Source: Meandrina meandrites (lineage: Eukaryota; Cnidaria; Anthozoa; Scleractinia; Meandrinidae). Taken from it: a stretch of 64,000 nt of DNA. The notes below the pieces were generated by a model. That model was not told where the DNA came from, did no database searches, and worked only from the letters and a program-made list of their open reading frames with translations. Where the stretch lies: contig OY855908.1 of assembly GCA_963693305.1 (NCBI GenBank), positions 31,243,805 to 31,307,804 of the forward strand, in the 5' to 3' direction. Below, in pieces: positions 25,685-36,118 of this stretch; the stretch's first letter is position 1; each line of letters starts with the position of its first letter. A program made the position numbers and the translations under genes.

Positions 25685-26375
25685 TGTGCTGCCTTTGTAA
25701 TGACATCTGCAACTCAGACATTCTAGTCTTCTCGGATGAGGACGATAAACCGTAGGTCCCGTCTCCTGAATTCCGTTAGTTCCGGGTAAATCTTCGTGAA
25801 GCTCCGAAGATCTTCGGAGTCTTTTTACCCGATCAACAAATAGCACGAGCACTTCCGAGTACTCCGAAAATTGTCATGCAACATAACGTATTTCACTCAC
25901 TGTGCCATGATGGAGGGTTTGGGAGCAGGATCTCCGTTTTTGTCATTCCTCAGCCGACAGTTAAATTTTGATCATTCAGCTATCATCAGCTCTCTATCAC
26001 TCCCTATGTTGTTTAGCAACGCAGGAGGCAAAAATTGCGGGCTTGGTCTGTAGTTCTTGCTGTTCGAACTGAATTTCACTCGTTAGTGTGGTTTTTGAGC
26101 GTTGATCCAGGGAACACAAGTTACTCCCTAACAATATGTAGCCAATCTTGGAAGAAATGATCATAGGAGCTCGGTTTTAAACCGATCAATAAACTTAAAA
26201 CTCAGGACTTTTTGTGGTTTTCGGAGTATCATCGAAGAACTTGTCGAAGAAATGTCAGTAATTATTAAAATGGCGATTTAAACTTAAGTTATGATTTGAA
26301 TTTTGCCAACAGCTTTACAGTCATACCGACTACTCAAAACTTGGAGACGAATCAAAAGCTGAGGCCGGAAAGTAA
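24296..26375 (+). pseudogene. NDUFA4: NDUFA4-like gene A1, exon 3 deleted
   Basis: Related to the cytochrome c oxidase-associated subunit NDUFA4/COXFA4, a small single-span inner-membrane protein. Exons present: 24296-24328 (MILALIRKTPE), 25140-25228 (hydrophobic span IAPLIVIVGTASLGAIAFGV, then NPEA) and 26313-26375 (YSHTDYSKL). Exon 3, encoding WDKKNNPHPW in copy A2, is absent. Between 25768 and 25777 about 1.05 kb present in A2 (41052-42099) is replaced by 8 bases. Exon 3 is 61 nt, so joining exon 2 to exon 4 shifts the frame and replaces the conserved C-terminus. Splice sites and polyadenylation signal (26483-26488) are otherwise intact, so it may still be transcribed. A readthrough splice onto B1 exon 3 would be phase-compatible. 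Confidence 0.88.
25581..25768 (+). mobile_element. tRNA-derived SINE, 3' part deleted
   Basis: The head has GGTTAGCTCAGTTGGTAGAG (A box) and GGGTTCGAGCCC (B box). The body AGGGTCTTAAAATAACTGAG follows. It stops at the breakpoint of the deletion that removed A1 exon 3. The full-length counterpart is at 40861-41291. The deletion endpoint inside the SINE suggests the repeat took part in the rearrangement. Confidence 0.75.
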
Positions 26376-26489
26376 GAGGAAAATCCTTAGAAAATATAAC
26401 AAGATGACACGAAAAAGGAACGCATCAAAGCGTTAACTTGGGTTACAATTTACAAGAACTTGTTAAGTTAAGTTAAACTTACAATAAAA

Positions 26490-27900
26490 ATCCCTTTTAT
26501 TATGAAAAATTGTATATTAATGTTAAGAATCAAGTATAGTGTTATTTAATATTAATTTATGTCATTTAATATCAGAACGAAGTTACATTGTAAACGCGGA
26601 CAAGTCCCATAGATTGTTTCTTTTTAAGACTTGTACCTTTAAGTCTTCCTAAAGGAAACTTATTAGTACAGTTGTTGAAATTTTATACTTCTCTTAGTTT
26701 TAGCCAGTGAAGGTTATTCGTTTGGACGTCATTTCGTTCATGAAAATGTAAAACGTTTGCGAAATAAAAGCGAAATGCGTTTTCATTTTCATTTTTGTCT
26801 ATTTTTTTAACTTTCGTTTTTTTTTTTGCATTTTGTGTTTCTTTTGAATATGCATGTGTTTTGATTTTGATACAAGAAGTCTTGAAGGCTGCAGTCGAAG
26901 CCTAGAATTTACTCAGAATGCTGGACAAAATAGAGGTTACAGAACGTGGATATGAAAAAATACAAGATAAAAGAATATACGAACACGATAAATTATTTTA
27001 AAATGTAGGCCTATGTTATACGTCGAATTTTAGTCGCGTCTGTAATTTAAGTCCTCGAAGTTAAACACGTTGTTGGTTTTATACTTTATGGAAACGAAGT
27101 CGTCATCAATCTGCGGCTTGAATTGCATTCGGCGTGAAGTAAATACGTCGTATATATATTGGCTCGTAGAAAACTCTATGCAACTTTAAATGTTCTCCAC
27201 TTTTAATAACAAAGGGCGCGTCTACACAGACTCGGAAAAAAGGACTCGAAATCCTTACAATGTAAATCGCGCTCTATAGAAAGCCTTAAGACTGTAAAAA
27301 TGTTCATTGGCAGTTATTAAATGTACTTGTTGAATTTTTCATTACATGTCTGTTTTGTGTTTAGTTCAGTTTAGTTCACTTCACTTCAGTTTAGTTCGTA
27401 CTGAGTGTTCAACGGATATTCAAGATTCTTTCTGTGTAATAAGCTTATAAATTACTCTCGATTGCTCAACCCTATCCTAAAACTATAGTCTTAGAAGAAA
27501 TTGTTTTCAATGCAATAAGTTAAAGATTTCACGTCAATAGTGGTTCATCACGAGTCTGTCATTCTTTGAAAGAAATATTGTTTCTGGGCGGTCTTAGCCA
27601 ATGAGCGAGGCGCCCAGAGCCGGGATGAAAATGAGCTTATATTATTTTAATAACAGCCTGAATGTCGTTGACTCGATCAACACTGAGAACCATGCATCAT
27701 CGCCCGCACCCTTACCACTGAAAGAAGCATTTTTCTTCAATTCGCAACTGCTTTCTGGAAAATTTCTATACATAGGTCTCCTGACATAGATGTAGCTGAT
27801 CATGAAGGCTTTTGCCGTACGGAACTAAATTTGACGATTTACTAAGGAACTAAATATCTAAATGTCGGTTTACTTTGTCGTTAAGAGGTTACTATGTCTT
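26490..27900. other. A1-B1 intergenic region
   Basis: AT-rich non-coding DNA, closely matched at 42811-44200. I see no gene; short open frames (for example 27601-27789) have no family resemblance. Confidence 0.5.
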
Positions 27901-27958
27901 GTTTTCATCTCTTCCGTGGAAGACAGGTGAAAGGTTGTGTGCCTTCAAGTGGGACGCG

Positions 27959-27966
27959 TGACGTCA
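27959..27966. promoter_or_regulatory. CRE palindrome in NDUFA4-B1 promoter
   Basis: TGACGTCA in a GGGACGCG context, 163 bp before the B1 start codon. The A-type promoters also carry CREs, suggesting shared control by CREB/ATF factors. Confidence 0.6.
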
Positions 27967-28128
27967 CAGATGTCAGATGAATTTTCTTTTAATTTATAAT
28001 CCCCCAAAGAGGAAGCGAAGTGCTTCTGACTACTGGTGAACGATTTGGGGTTATTTTGACGGCGTTCGCTGTAAATACTCGCATCGCTCTAATACTGACG
28101 TTTTAAGCTGTTCAAGTTATCAAGAAAA

Positions 28129-31100
28129 ATGGTTTTCGCTCTTCTTAGGAAATCACCAGAGGTAAGAATATCTTTTTCACCATTTTGTACAGAGTCTTAA
28201 CTCCAATTGTCCGTTTTTCTGTGGTGCGTGCTGTTCCACACGTAAAAGCATTCTTTTAATGCGCTTATCGGTGAATGGGAAGGACGAGTTCAGATTATAC
28301 TAAAGACTTCTTCAGGTTTAAAGTGCTTCGTCTTGCTAGATGTTTGGCATTACGGAGAAGGAGAATGACAAGAAAACACAGCCTTAATGGCAAATTTGTA
28401 TGTTGGAAAGAAAACGTTTTTAATTGCACGTACATGGCAAATTTTTAACCCGCAGAAAAGAAGGGACGGTAAAAAGATTTCATCGGCGGATCCAAGAAAA
28501 GACGAAATTACACAGCTCGTCTCTGACGTTATTTGTTTAAAGTTTAGCCTGAAAATAGTTTCTTAGCCATAGAAACAGTCATTTATTTTCAACTGAACTC
28601 TGCGAGATAATTTTAATTCGACTCTCTGCCCACAGCCAGCCAGCTGGGCTCAGTGGATAAATTTAAATATTAATTTAACCACCTTTGCTTAAATAAAGCG
28701 AGCCACAATATTAACTATCTTCAGATTTTAGACACAACAGTGAAATTTTTAGTTTAGTCTATTGTAAACTGTAATGAACATGCTCTTTTGAAGAGCGACT
28801 ACCCATGGAGTCGTAAACAAGGAGAGCCGAGATGCTTTTATCCAACAGGCCGAAAATTCAAGAGTTTTGAAGATTTGCGTTATCAGATTGCGAAGAATTT
28901 ATTTTATTTTTTTTTCTCCTTTTCAGCTTGCCCCTCTGTTTGTGATCATCGGGACTGGCTGTGCGGGAGCTATTGCTTTCACTGTCAGACAAGCCACGAG
29001 AAACCCTGAAGCTTGGTACGTATACTGTAAACTAATATGAAGGAAGTAGATTTATCACGAAAACTAAAACATATTAAAGCTAAATGTCGAACAAAACTCT
29101 AACTTTCGATAACTTGTATACGATCTGGCATGTTTTTCTGATGATCAAGGAATGATAAACATGAAGCGTTTTGTTTTCGTCTAATCCCAACGTTTCTTCT
29201 TGAAGGGATAACAGGTTTTAATTATCATACAATTAGTGGATATTATTTCCGCAGGCGTGAGTCGTGGCACGCGTCTGCAGTTTTAACAAAGGTAGAACTC
29301 TGAACAAATATCAAAAATTGCGAAATTCCAGTCTATAATAATTTTCCTCATTTAACCACTGGCGTTTCTCTGTGGGCTTTTCTTGAAGCTTTTTATCCAA
29401 ACGACAGGCAGATTTTTTGGATTACGACATTTTTGCGTTGGTTTATTTACCCATCTCCGCCCCCTGGAACACTCTCAGGATTAACTTTGACATAACTGAC
29501 AGTTGTCATAAAAGTGATTCGCATTGGCTTGGCCATTGGCTTTGATTCAAGGTGAAATGTAAATAAACTCCTAAACTTTCGGTCAATATTTATCAAATTT
29601 CATTTCACGCTCTGTTGTCTTCGTGCAATGATTAGCATGAAACGATTTTTAGTTCTCTTTAAACTTTTTTCGTCTTTTATTTTCCACGTTTCTGAAGTCT
29701 GCAAATTAAATCGAGAAAAGGAATTTGAAATTTGAAACCCAAAATAAACTAATGAAATTTCACACTATCATTTTCCAAATTATTGGAAACAAGTATAATT
29801 TAAGTTAAAGTGATAATTTTTGACGTCAATATATAGAGGATATTTTTGGCAAAACAACAAAAAGCTTTGTTGTTTAGCCTTTGTAGGGTCGGGTGGGGCT
29901 TGAATCTTTACAGTGCCCCTTGGGGGAGGAGTAGGGAAGCTAGTGCATAAGAAAAAAGATGTAGGAGTTGAATAAAATTACAAAATTAAAATAAGAATTT
30001 TGCCACGTAGAAAGTGAAAAACAGAAAAAAAATGCCAGGAAAGACAATATCCATAAACCTCAATCTGCTCACAGAGTTAACTTTTATTTCATTTTTTGAC
30101 AGCTGGGATAAGAAAAATAATCCTCATCCTTGGCTTAATGTCAAGCACAATGAACAACTAAAGGTTAGTTGATGTAAGATTAAAAAAACAATTCTAGTTA
30201 CTCACTCCCACTTATTTCCTGTTACTGAGTTTTGAGAATTTGATAGCACCCATACAAATTATCATATCGCTCAGTTGATAAATTCTGTCACTTGTCCAGA
30301 TTCATGTGGCTCCCTAGAAAAGTGAGGTGCTTATAGTTTCTTATATTGCTTGCACAAGGGCAGCCACTTACTCAAAATCTTATTTAAAGCAGTGCTTGTT
30401 GGAGGTGCCACATATATTGATATTGTGAGAGGGTAAATGGGGGTATTTGAATCCACTGCATGAACTATGAATTGTTGCAAATCGCCCGATCTGCAGATAT
30501 TTTTCTCCAAATATAAATCTGCAAATTACTTCCTTTCAGAAAATAGGTACAGTCAAACCTCTCTTTAGCAAAACCTCCCTATTACAGACAGTGAGCCTGG
30601 TCCAAAAGAGACCAAAATTCACATAAAATCTGCCCCTGTAATACCAAAAGACACCTCCATAATACAGAAGCTTTTCCCTGTCCCTTAAAGGGTCTTAAAG
30701 AGGTTCGACTATAGAGCAAAAATCCCTGATTCAAACAGAACTGTTGCCTTCAGTTAAGGTGGCTTACTACAGTTTTGAGGGGGTAAATGAGCTCAGCTTT
30801 TAACTCTTTTGTAAAATGCCCAGAAAGGTTTTAGCTTTCATTTATTACTGTCTTTTTTGCATCCTATAACCAATATATGCGACATTTGAGCAATATTGAT
30901 GCTAATAAACAGCCAAAATGAGTATCCGAGTGCTTAAGAGGAGACTGGGCACTAGTAGTTTCAATGGCATTTTTCTCAAAATCTGCCCGTATGACCCTGC
31001 CTCAAAAATTCAGAAATTAGAAATTGTATCAGATAGAACATTCATGAAAAATAAATTAAAAATCTGTAAGACAGATTTTTTGCAAAATAGGAAAATGTGG

Positions 31101-31699
31101 TTTTTTTTGCCTATTTAAAAAATAGCTCAAAATCTGTCTTTAGTTACAGATTTTTTTTAAATTTTGGCTGTTGACGCGATTCACCCCAAAAAATTAATTG
31201 TGAAAATTTCATTATGGGTTGTACGGTAGGTTTTTGAGAAATTTTGAGCTGAAATCAGGTTTTTATGACCTCCGACGTGAATCGAATTTCACATACCCTT
31301 TTATTTGAGCAAGCGCTCGTATGACGCCACTCGTTATGAGCGATGAAGAAAGCAAATTAGAACTCCTCTGTCGGTTGTTTATCTACCTATTTGTAGTATT
31401 GTTTTCGTCCTATGACATGTCTAAAACCTTCTGAAACTTTTAACTTTCGAATATAGGGCTCAAACTTGTTTTCGTTTCTTTTAGAGCTGTTCGCGAACGT
31501 TTTGTGAGCGCGAGTGATACTGACGTCAGGCAGCCGAATCGTAGCGCGCGTTCTTCCCTCGTTAAAACTGTAGTAAGCCACCTTAATACTTGTCAGCTAA
31601 ACTAAAATTATATTTGAATTTTGTTGACAGCTTTACAGCCATTCAGATTACTCAAAGCTTGAAAATGTCAGACCTGAAGCTGAGGCTAAAGCATTATGA
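28129..31699 (+). CDS. NDUFA4: NDUFA4-like protein, paralogue B1, complete
   Basis: Four coding exons: 28129-28161, 28927-29015, 30103-30163, 31631-31699, with intron phases 0, 2, 0, giving 83 residues (human NDUFA4 has 81). The protein runs MVFALLRKSPE, a hydrophobic span about residues 12-32 (LAPLFVIIGTGCAGAIAFTV), RNPEACWDKKNNPHPW, then YSHSDYSKLENVRPEAEA. The family signature is NP-x(2-3)-W[DN]-x-NNP-x-PW and a terminal YS-x(2-3)-DYSKL. It is expected in the mitochondrial inner membrane, associated with complex IV. It ends three residues (KAL) later than B2. Intron 3 holds a TTAA-target transposon and a pogo-type MITE. Likely polyadenylation signal at 31847-31852. Confidence 0.95.
30550..30711. 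mobile_element. Pogo/Tigger-type MITE in B1 intron 3
   Basis: The inverted ends CAGTCAAACCTCTCTTTAG and CTTAAAGAGGTTCGACTA are flanked by TA (30548-30549, 30712-30713). TA duplication and CAGTC-AACCTCT ends fit Tc1/mariner-pogo MITEs. A copy lies in unit 2 at about 46847-47000. Confidence 0.65.
30758..31582. mobile_element. 825-bp TTAA-target element, B1 intron 3, absent from unit 2
   Basis: The perfect 19-bp inverted ends are GGTGGCTTACTACAGTTTT. TTAA occurs on both sides (30754-30757 and 31583-31586). Unit 2 shows a single TTAA in the same context (CAGTTAATACTTG, about 47038-47050), a clean empty site. TTAA targeting suggests piggyBac or Kolobok. No transposase frame is seen. Confidence 0.88.
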
Positions 31700-32403
31700 G
31701 TTAGAATATACATCCTGGCAGATGACCAAACAGGCAATGATGACCTGACCTGATATGGAGACAATCTGGTTTGCTTTTTAAGAAATCTCTTGCAATAATA
31801 GCATACTAGTAACTTACGTTTGATTAATGATTAATGATGCACAAATAATAAATAGCAAACGTACAGAAGCTTTAAAGGGATGTTTACATTTTTTTCTGCA
31901 AATAATGTTGAGAAACATAAATAAGAGTTTTGAAATGAGAAATCAATGTGATAAACCAAAAATGGGAAAAGGAGCTTGATTTTCTGAAACAAGCTTAATT
32001 TCTCTGAAGTTGAGATTAAACTTGTCCCAAAAACAGAGTTAACTCCTTCACTGCTTCTGTACGAAATCATTGAGCACTAGTGCTATGCCTAATGATTAAC
32101 ACAAGTTAAAGATATATACTATAAGTATTGAAATTTAACTTATACATGTAAAGAAGTATTCAACAGCAGGATAATTTTTTTAGCAGTATTATAAACAATA
32201 TTGGAATTTTTACTTTTTTACCCTAAATAAAACTCAGCAGGTTATTCTAGCATGGAATTTGTGAAACATTAACAAAAGTAATTCATTTTGTATGATATTT
32301 TTCCAGTGAAAACCAATACACCGTGAATGCAAAAACTTTCTCAGGAATGTTTTTCACAAATTTGTACCGACTTAGTTCTCAGAAAAAGCTTACTTAAAAT
32401 GTA

Positions 32404-32611
32404 CAATGTGTGGTTCCAGAAAATATCCATACTCCCCCCACAGAAGGGATTGGAAATTCCGGGGAGGAGGGGGGGTCTCAAAGACCCAAAAATTTAAAGC
32501 AATGTATGAAGCTAAATTGGAATTTCCGGAGGGGTGGGGGGGTTATTGGGAAAATGTCTTCGTGGGGGGGGGGGGGGGGGGGGTATGGATATTTTCTGGA
32601 ACTACACAATG
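32404..32611. mobile_element. TA-type poly-G MITE (unit 1 copy)
   Basis: The ends are CAATGTGTGGTTCCAGAAAA and its inverted match, flanked by TA (32402-32403 and 32612-32613). The interior has an inverted GGAAATTCCGG pair and a run of 20 G before the right end. The unit 2 copy has 31 G. Confidence 0.75.
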
Positions 32612-32984
32612 TACTTTTACTTCTTATCTTGTTATGTTATTCTAATCGTCTAGAAAAAAGGCATCCCTTGGTCAAGCGGCTACATGATACTGATGGGATG
32701 CTTGTTCCATCTCGGTACACTGAGATTAGAGGCCAGTGTGTGACAAAATAAATGCATACTGCAGCCATGCAGACTTGCAGAAACAGGCTAACCAGAACAT
32801 TTTACAGGCGAAAATGAAACAGCATGATGGTGTGCAAGTTTGCAATGTTCAGTCTGCATTTGTTGCACACTGGTGATAAATATTTATGCATGTTTTGTTA
32901 CCACTAAAAGGGACTTCAACTTCAAAATATTTGCCACATTTGTATTTGTTACCTTAATTGAACTTCACGAAACTAAAAAGAGGT

Positions 32985-33193
32985 GACCCTATTTGGCAGA
33001 ATGGCACTTTGCTCTTGGTTAGGTTCACCCTGACTTGCTTTTGGTTAGCTTCACCCTGCGTTGCTTACAGTTAGCTTCTATTTGTTGGTTAGAGCAATAC
33101 TTTACATTGTCCTAACAAACAAATAAAAGCTAACAGCAAGCAAACCAGGGTGAAAGTTAGTGTCATTCCACCATTCTGCCAAATAGGATCAAC
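32985..33193. repeat. Foldback repeat (unit 1 copy)
   Basis: Outer arms GACCCTATTTGGCAGAATGG / CCATTCTGCCAAATAGGATC enclose a second inverted pair around TTAGCTTCACCCTG and CAGGGTGAAAGTTA. It has no coding capacity. The unit 2 copy is at 48450-48658. Confidence 0.6.
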
Positions 33194-34036
33194 CCTAGAA
33201 ACACATATAGGGCTATGAAAAATAAACCTTTGCGAGTAGATGTAAGTATTTGATGCATCTGTAAACTCCTTGGTACTGAAATTATATAATAATAATAATG
33301 ATTGTTGATTGTCTTAGTTCTGATTGAAAGGTTCACAAAAGTTAACATACAGGGAACATACAGTACATATGTTTGTTAGCCTGTATAGCTGGTAGCCTTA
33401 TATGTTGCAGCTTTACATTTCCACTGACACTGCTCACATTGTGCCATTTTACAACAAAGACTAACAGTTATGCAGGCTACCAAGACGGCTTATTTTTGAT
33501 ACATAACATCATAGAAGCAACCCAAGTTTTAAGAATTCTGTAAAGTAAATGTGCTTACATCTCCAATTCCCAGACACAACCCGAGCTTGTTTCTTTATTC
33601 ATGATTCTCCCGTAAGAGAAAAACGAATGAGAATTGTACAGCAACTTGCTAAAGGATTGTCAATGCTGATTTCTGAAATATTGGCTCATGGCCAACTTTT
33701 GTAGAGGGTATAAACAAAAATATTACAATTAGAGTTATAGTTTGTGTAAAAACGGCAGGTGAATAAATACAGATTACGTCCAAAAGGTAGTGTTCTTTGT
33801 TGTCACTTTCAAATTCTTGAGTTTCCTCACCTTAAAAGTTCACTTTAGCCATTCTTGTGTCTTCTAAACTTCTGAAATCGTCCGCCATATTGCCCACTGT
33901 GACGATATTTCATCAGCTTAGCAACCAAGCTTTTCACAGTTCTTCGTCTTCGTTCCTGAGCGAACGCCATTTCGTTGACTCGAAGCGACCACTTTGTTTG
34001 TTAGACAGCGTTTTAAAGCAGTATCTAGCCGAGAAA

Positions 34037-35075
34037 ATGGTTTTTGCTTATCTGAGAAAACATCCCGAGGTACGGAAATGTTCATAGTATGAGCTAATTT
34101 ATGTTAAATTCTTCCCTGGGTATTTAGTTTTAATCATAAGCGTGTGATCTTATCTTATTTTCAACAACGCACTCATACCAAAATATTCATTTCTGCTAAC
34201 TGTTTTCTAGATACAAATCGCTTTAAAAGAACTTCCAATTGACATTTTGCCTTAGTTTGATGAAAAATAAGCTCCTTTGATTGAAATTAAGACTAATCAA
34301 AATAGAAAACTTGAGGATTTTGTAAGTGACGTAGAATTAAGAATATTGTTAGTCTTACTTAGCCAATAGACAGACTACAGAACTTCGCACTTGATGATGA
34401 TGATGATGGAATTAGGCGAGGGTAAGAATTGGAGAGGGGGGGGGGGAGGGGATTTTATAATTTTTGTATTTTCCACAACTTGGGAAATAAGGTTTATGCA
34501 TGTAGCAATTCCCCCTGGGGACCACCCTCGAGCCGGGCTGCATTCTGCAAAATTTTCGCCAAAGATCTTTGGCATGGATCTTTGCTATTTTCAATGCAAT
34601 CCTTAAAAATCTTGACATATATTTGGCAAATCTTTGCTGTGAGCTTCGGGTGAAATACACCTTGTCCACCGGATAACCACAGGGATGTGTGTGAGAATAC
34701 AGGGGTATATTTACGTGGGGTGACTGGTGAAAATGCCCGCTTCACGCTATATAGAAAATAATCAAAACAACTTTTCACAAGAAATGCGGCGAGTCTCTCT
34801 GAGGCTCAGTAGATAGATTGCCGCCCGGTGTGACCGGGAGGTCATGGGTTTGATTCCTGTTGGAGATTCAGATGTTTTTTCTTTTCCCACACTCATGACC
34901 TGATGAATAAAACATCTTTCTCAAAGATTTTCCTGTTCAGCACTTAAACGCAGCCAATAAGGACGCTGTATTTTATGTTTTTGCAGTTGATTCCATTGTT
35001 TGTGACTGTTGGTGCTGGTTGTGTTGGAGCTGGCTATTACATATTGAGGCTGGCTACCAAGAACCCTGATTGCAC
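34037..35075 (+). pseudogene. NDUFA4: NDUFA4-like gene C1, 3'-truncated (exons 1-2 only)
   Basis: Exon 1 is 34037-34069 (MVFAYLRKHPE). Exon 2 is 34987-35075 (LIPLFVTVGAGCVGAGYYIL, then NPDCT), ending in phase 2 at a valid donor. Homology with C2 stops at 36118 inside intron 2, before exons 3 and 4, which exist only in C2. As read, C1 cannot encode the conserved WD-NNP-PW block or the YSHADFSKL end. The promoter and both exons are intact. The next phase-compatible acceptor downstream is A2 exon 3 (41811), so a fused C1-A2 transcript is possible but unproven. Confidence 0.88.
34790..34915 (+). mobile_element. tRNA-derived SINE in C1 intron 1
   Basis: A box GGCTCAGTAGATAG (34803-34816) and B box GGGTTTGATTCC (34846-34857) frame a strong CCCGG/CCGGG hairpin. 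A short tail follows, ending near ATGAATAAAACATC. The unit 2 copy is at about 50160-50286. Confidence 0.6.
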
Positions 35076-35410
35076 GTATGTATATAACAACAACAATCAA
35101 ATATTTGAATGAGTGAATGTAGACTTCAGAACTTAAAACTGTTTTCATTATGAACTGATTTGAGGATACATACTTTCTCTGAGACATTGACTGAGAGATC
35201 TGAGATTTGTTTTGGAGACCTGGTTTAACTATAAAACACAAGACAACTATAAATGAAGTGAAACAAAGCAAAAATACTTTTTTAAGCGCAAAAGAATAAA
35301 TACTTGCAAGATTTTGCTGGCTAGGGAAACATGAAAAACTGATGGAGAAATACAAAACCTGAGAACAATTTCTTGTTGACTTTCGGGTTCGCACCACCAC
35401 ATGGGCAGAC

Positions 35411-35998
35411 CAGGCCTGTAGCCAGGGGGGTGCGACGGGTGCATCTGCACCCCCCCACGAGCCTTGGAAGTCTGCTCCTTGTGAAAAAAGTATAAAAATA
35501 AATAAATAAATAAATAAATAAAAAAAGGAAATGGTATTTCTGTACTTCGTCTATTTACATTTAATGGGTCCACAATTTGATGATTCTTGTGGCATATTTT
35601 TGACCAAATTTTGTGATTCTAGGTTAATTTTAATGATACTGTAATTACCATTTGACACCGAAATAAAGATATCTATCTTTTTCCAGTCTTCATTTAAAAG
35701 AACTACCGTCATTATTAGTTAAATAAATTGTAAATTATGTTTACAAGGTTCTGTTTCTAAAACTACGTTTTGAATTTAAAAATGTACCAGAATTATTACC
35801 TCACCTTTATATGGCTTGTTTCCTAACAAACTGTCTTAAAAACGCACAAAATGCGGCCTCAGATGAACCCATTTTTTCAAAATTTTATGGGGGAGAATAC
35901 CCCAGACCCCCCTTCGGGCTCGCGCCTGCGGCGCTTGACATTTCACGCCAGAAGCGCTCATATGCACCCTCCCAGCAAAAATCCTGGCTACGGGCCTG
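35411..35998. mobile_element. 588-bp CAGGCC-ended element, unit 1 only
   Basis: The ends are CAGGCCTGTAGCCAGG and the complement of CAGGCCCGTAGCCAGG. The direct repeat CAGAC flanks it (35406-35410 and 35999-36003). Unit 2 has one CAGAC at the same place (about 50780), proving a clean insertion. The interior includes an (AAAT)n tract around 35500-35520. It is the second 5-bp-duplication element with CAGG ends in this window. Confidence 0.88.
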
Positions 35999-36118
35999 CA
36001 GACCATAATAATCTTAATCATGATGTAAACTAAGTGTTGACCAGCTCCCATGGCCCGGGATTCAGGAGAATTACATTACATTAAATTAAAATTAAACAAG
36101 AACCTACAACATGTTTAA

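Larger units (their letters stand above)
31853..33850. other. B1-C1 intergenic region
   Basis: AT-rich, no gene recognised. It contains the poly-G MITE (32404-32611) and a foldback (32985-33193). A segment of about 80 bp near 33560-33640 is missing from unit 2 (about 49030). Confidence 0.5.
20658..36118. repeat. Segmental duplication, unit 1
   Basis: This 15.5-kb block is repeated in direct orientation at 37552-50897. Homology begins at ATGCAATGACCAACATAAAA inside mL45 intron 2 and ends at ATGTTTAA inside NDUFA4-C intron 2. It contains mL45 exons 2-1 and NDUFA4 A1, B1 and C1 (exons 1-2). Stretches of hundreds of bases are identical or differ at only a few positions. The differences are mostly whole insertions (21917-23486, 30758-31582, 35411-35998) and one deletion in A1. 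Confidence 0.95.

Noticed and set aside
26590..26660. Short AAGACTTGTACCTTTAAGTCTT palindrome-like stretch (split here by loop bases) after A1
   Set aside because: Arms are short and the sequence is AT-rich; it could be chance, and nothing nearby supports a function.
28788..29009. Cys-rich 73-residue open frame, identical at 45086-45307
   Set aside because: It overlaps NDUFA4-B exon 2 in another frame; the apparent conservation comes from the duplication.
32406..32751. Glycine-rich open frames (also 47861-48217)
   Set aside because: They run through the poly-G MITE and its flanks; length changes with the G run between copies, so they are not conserved coding sequence.
34921..35400. 159-residue minus-strand open frame
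   Set aside because: It lies antisense across NDUFA4-C1 exon 2 and intron DNA, with low-complexity composition and a broken counterpart in unit 2.
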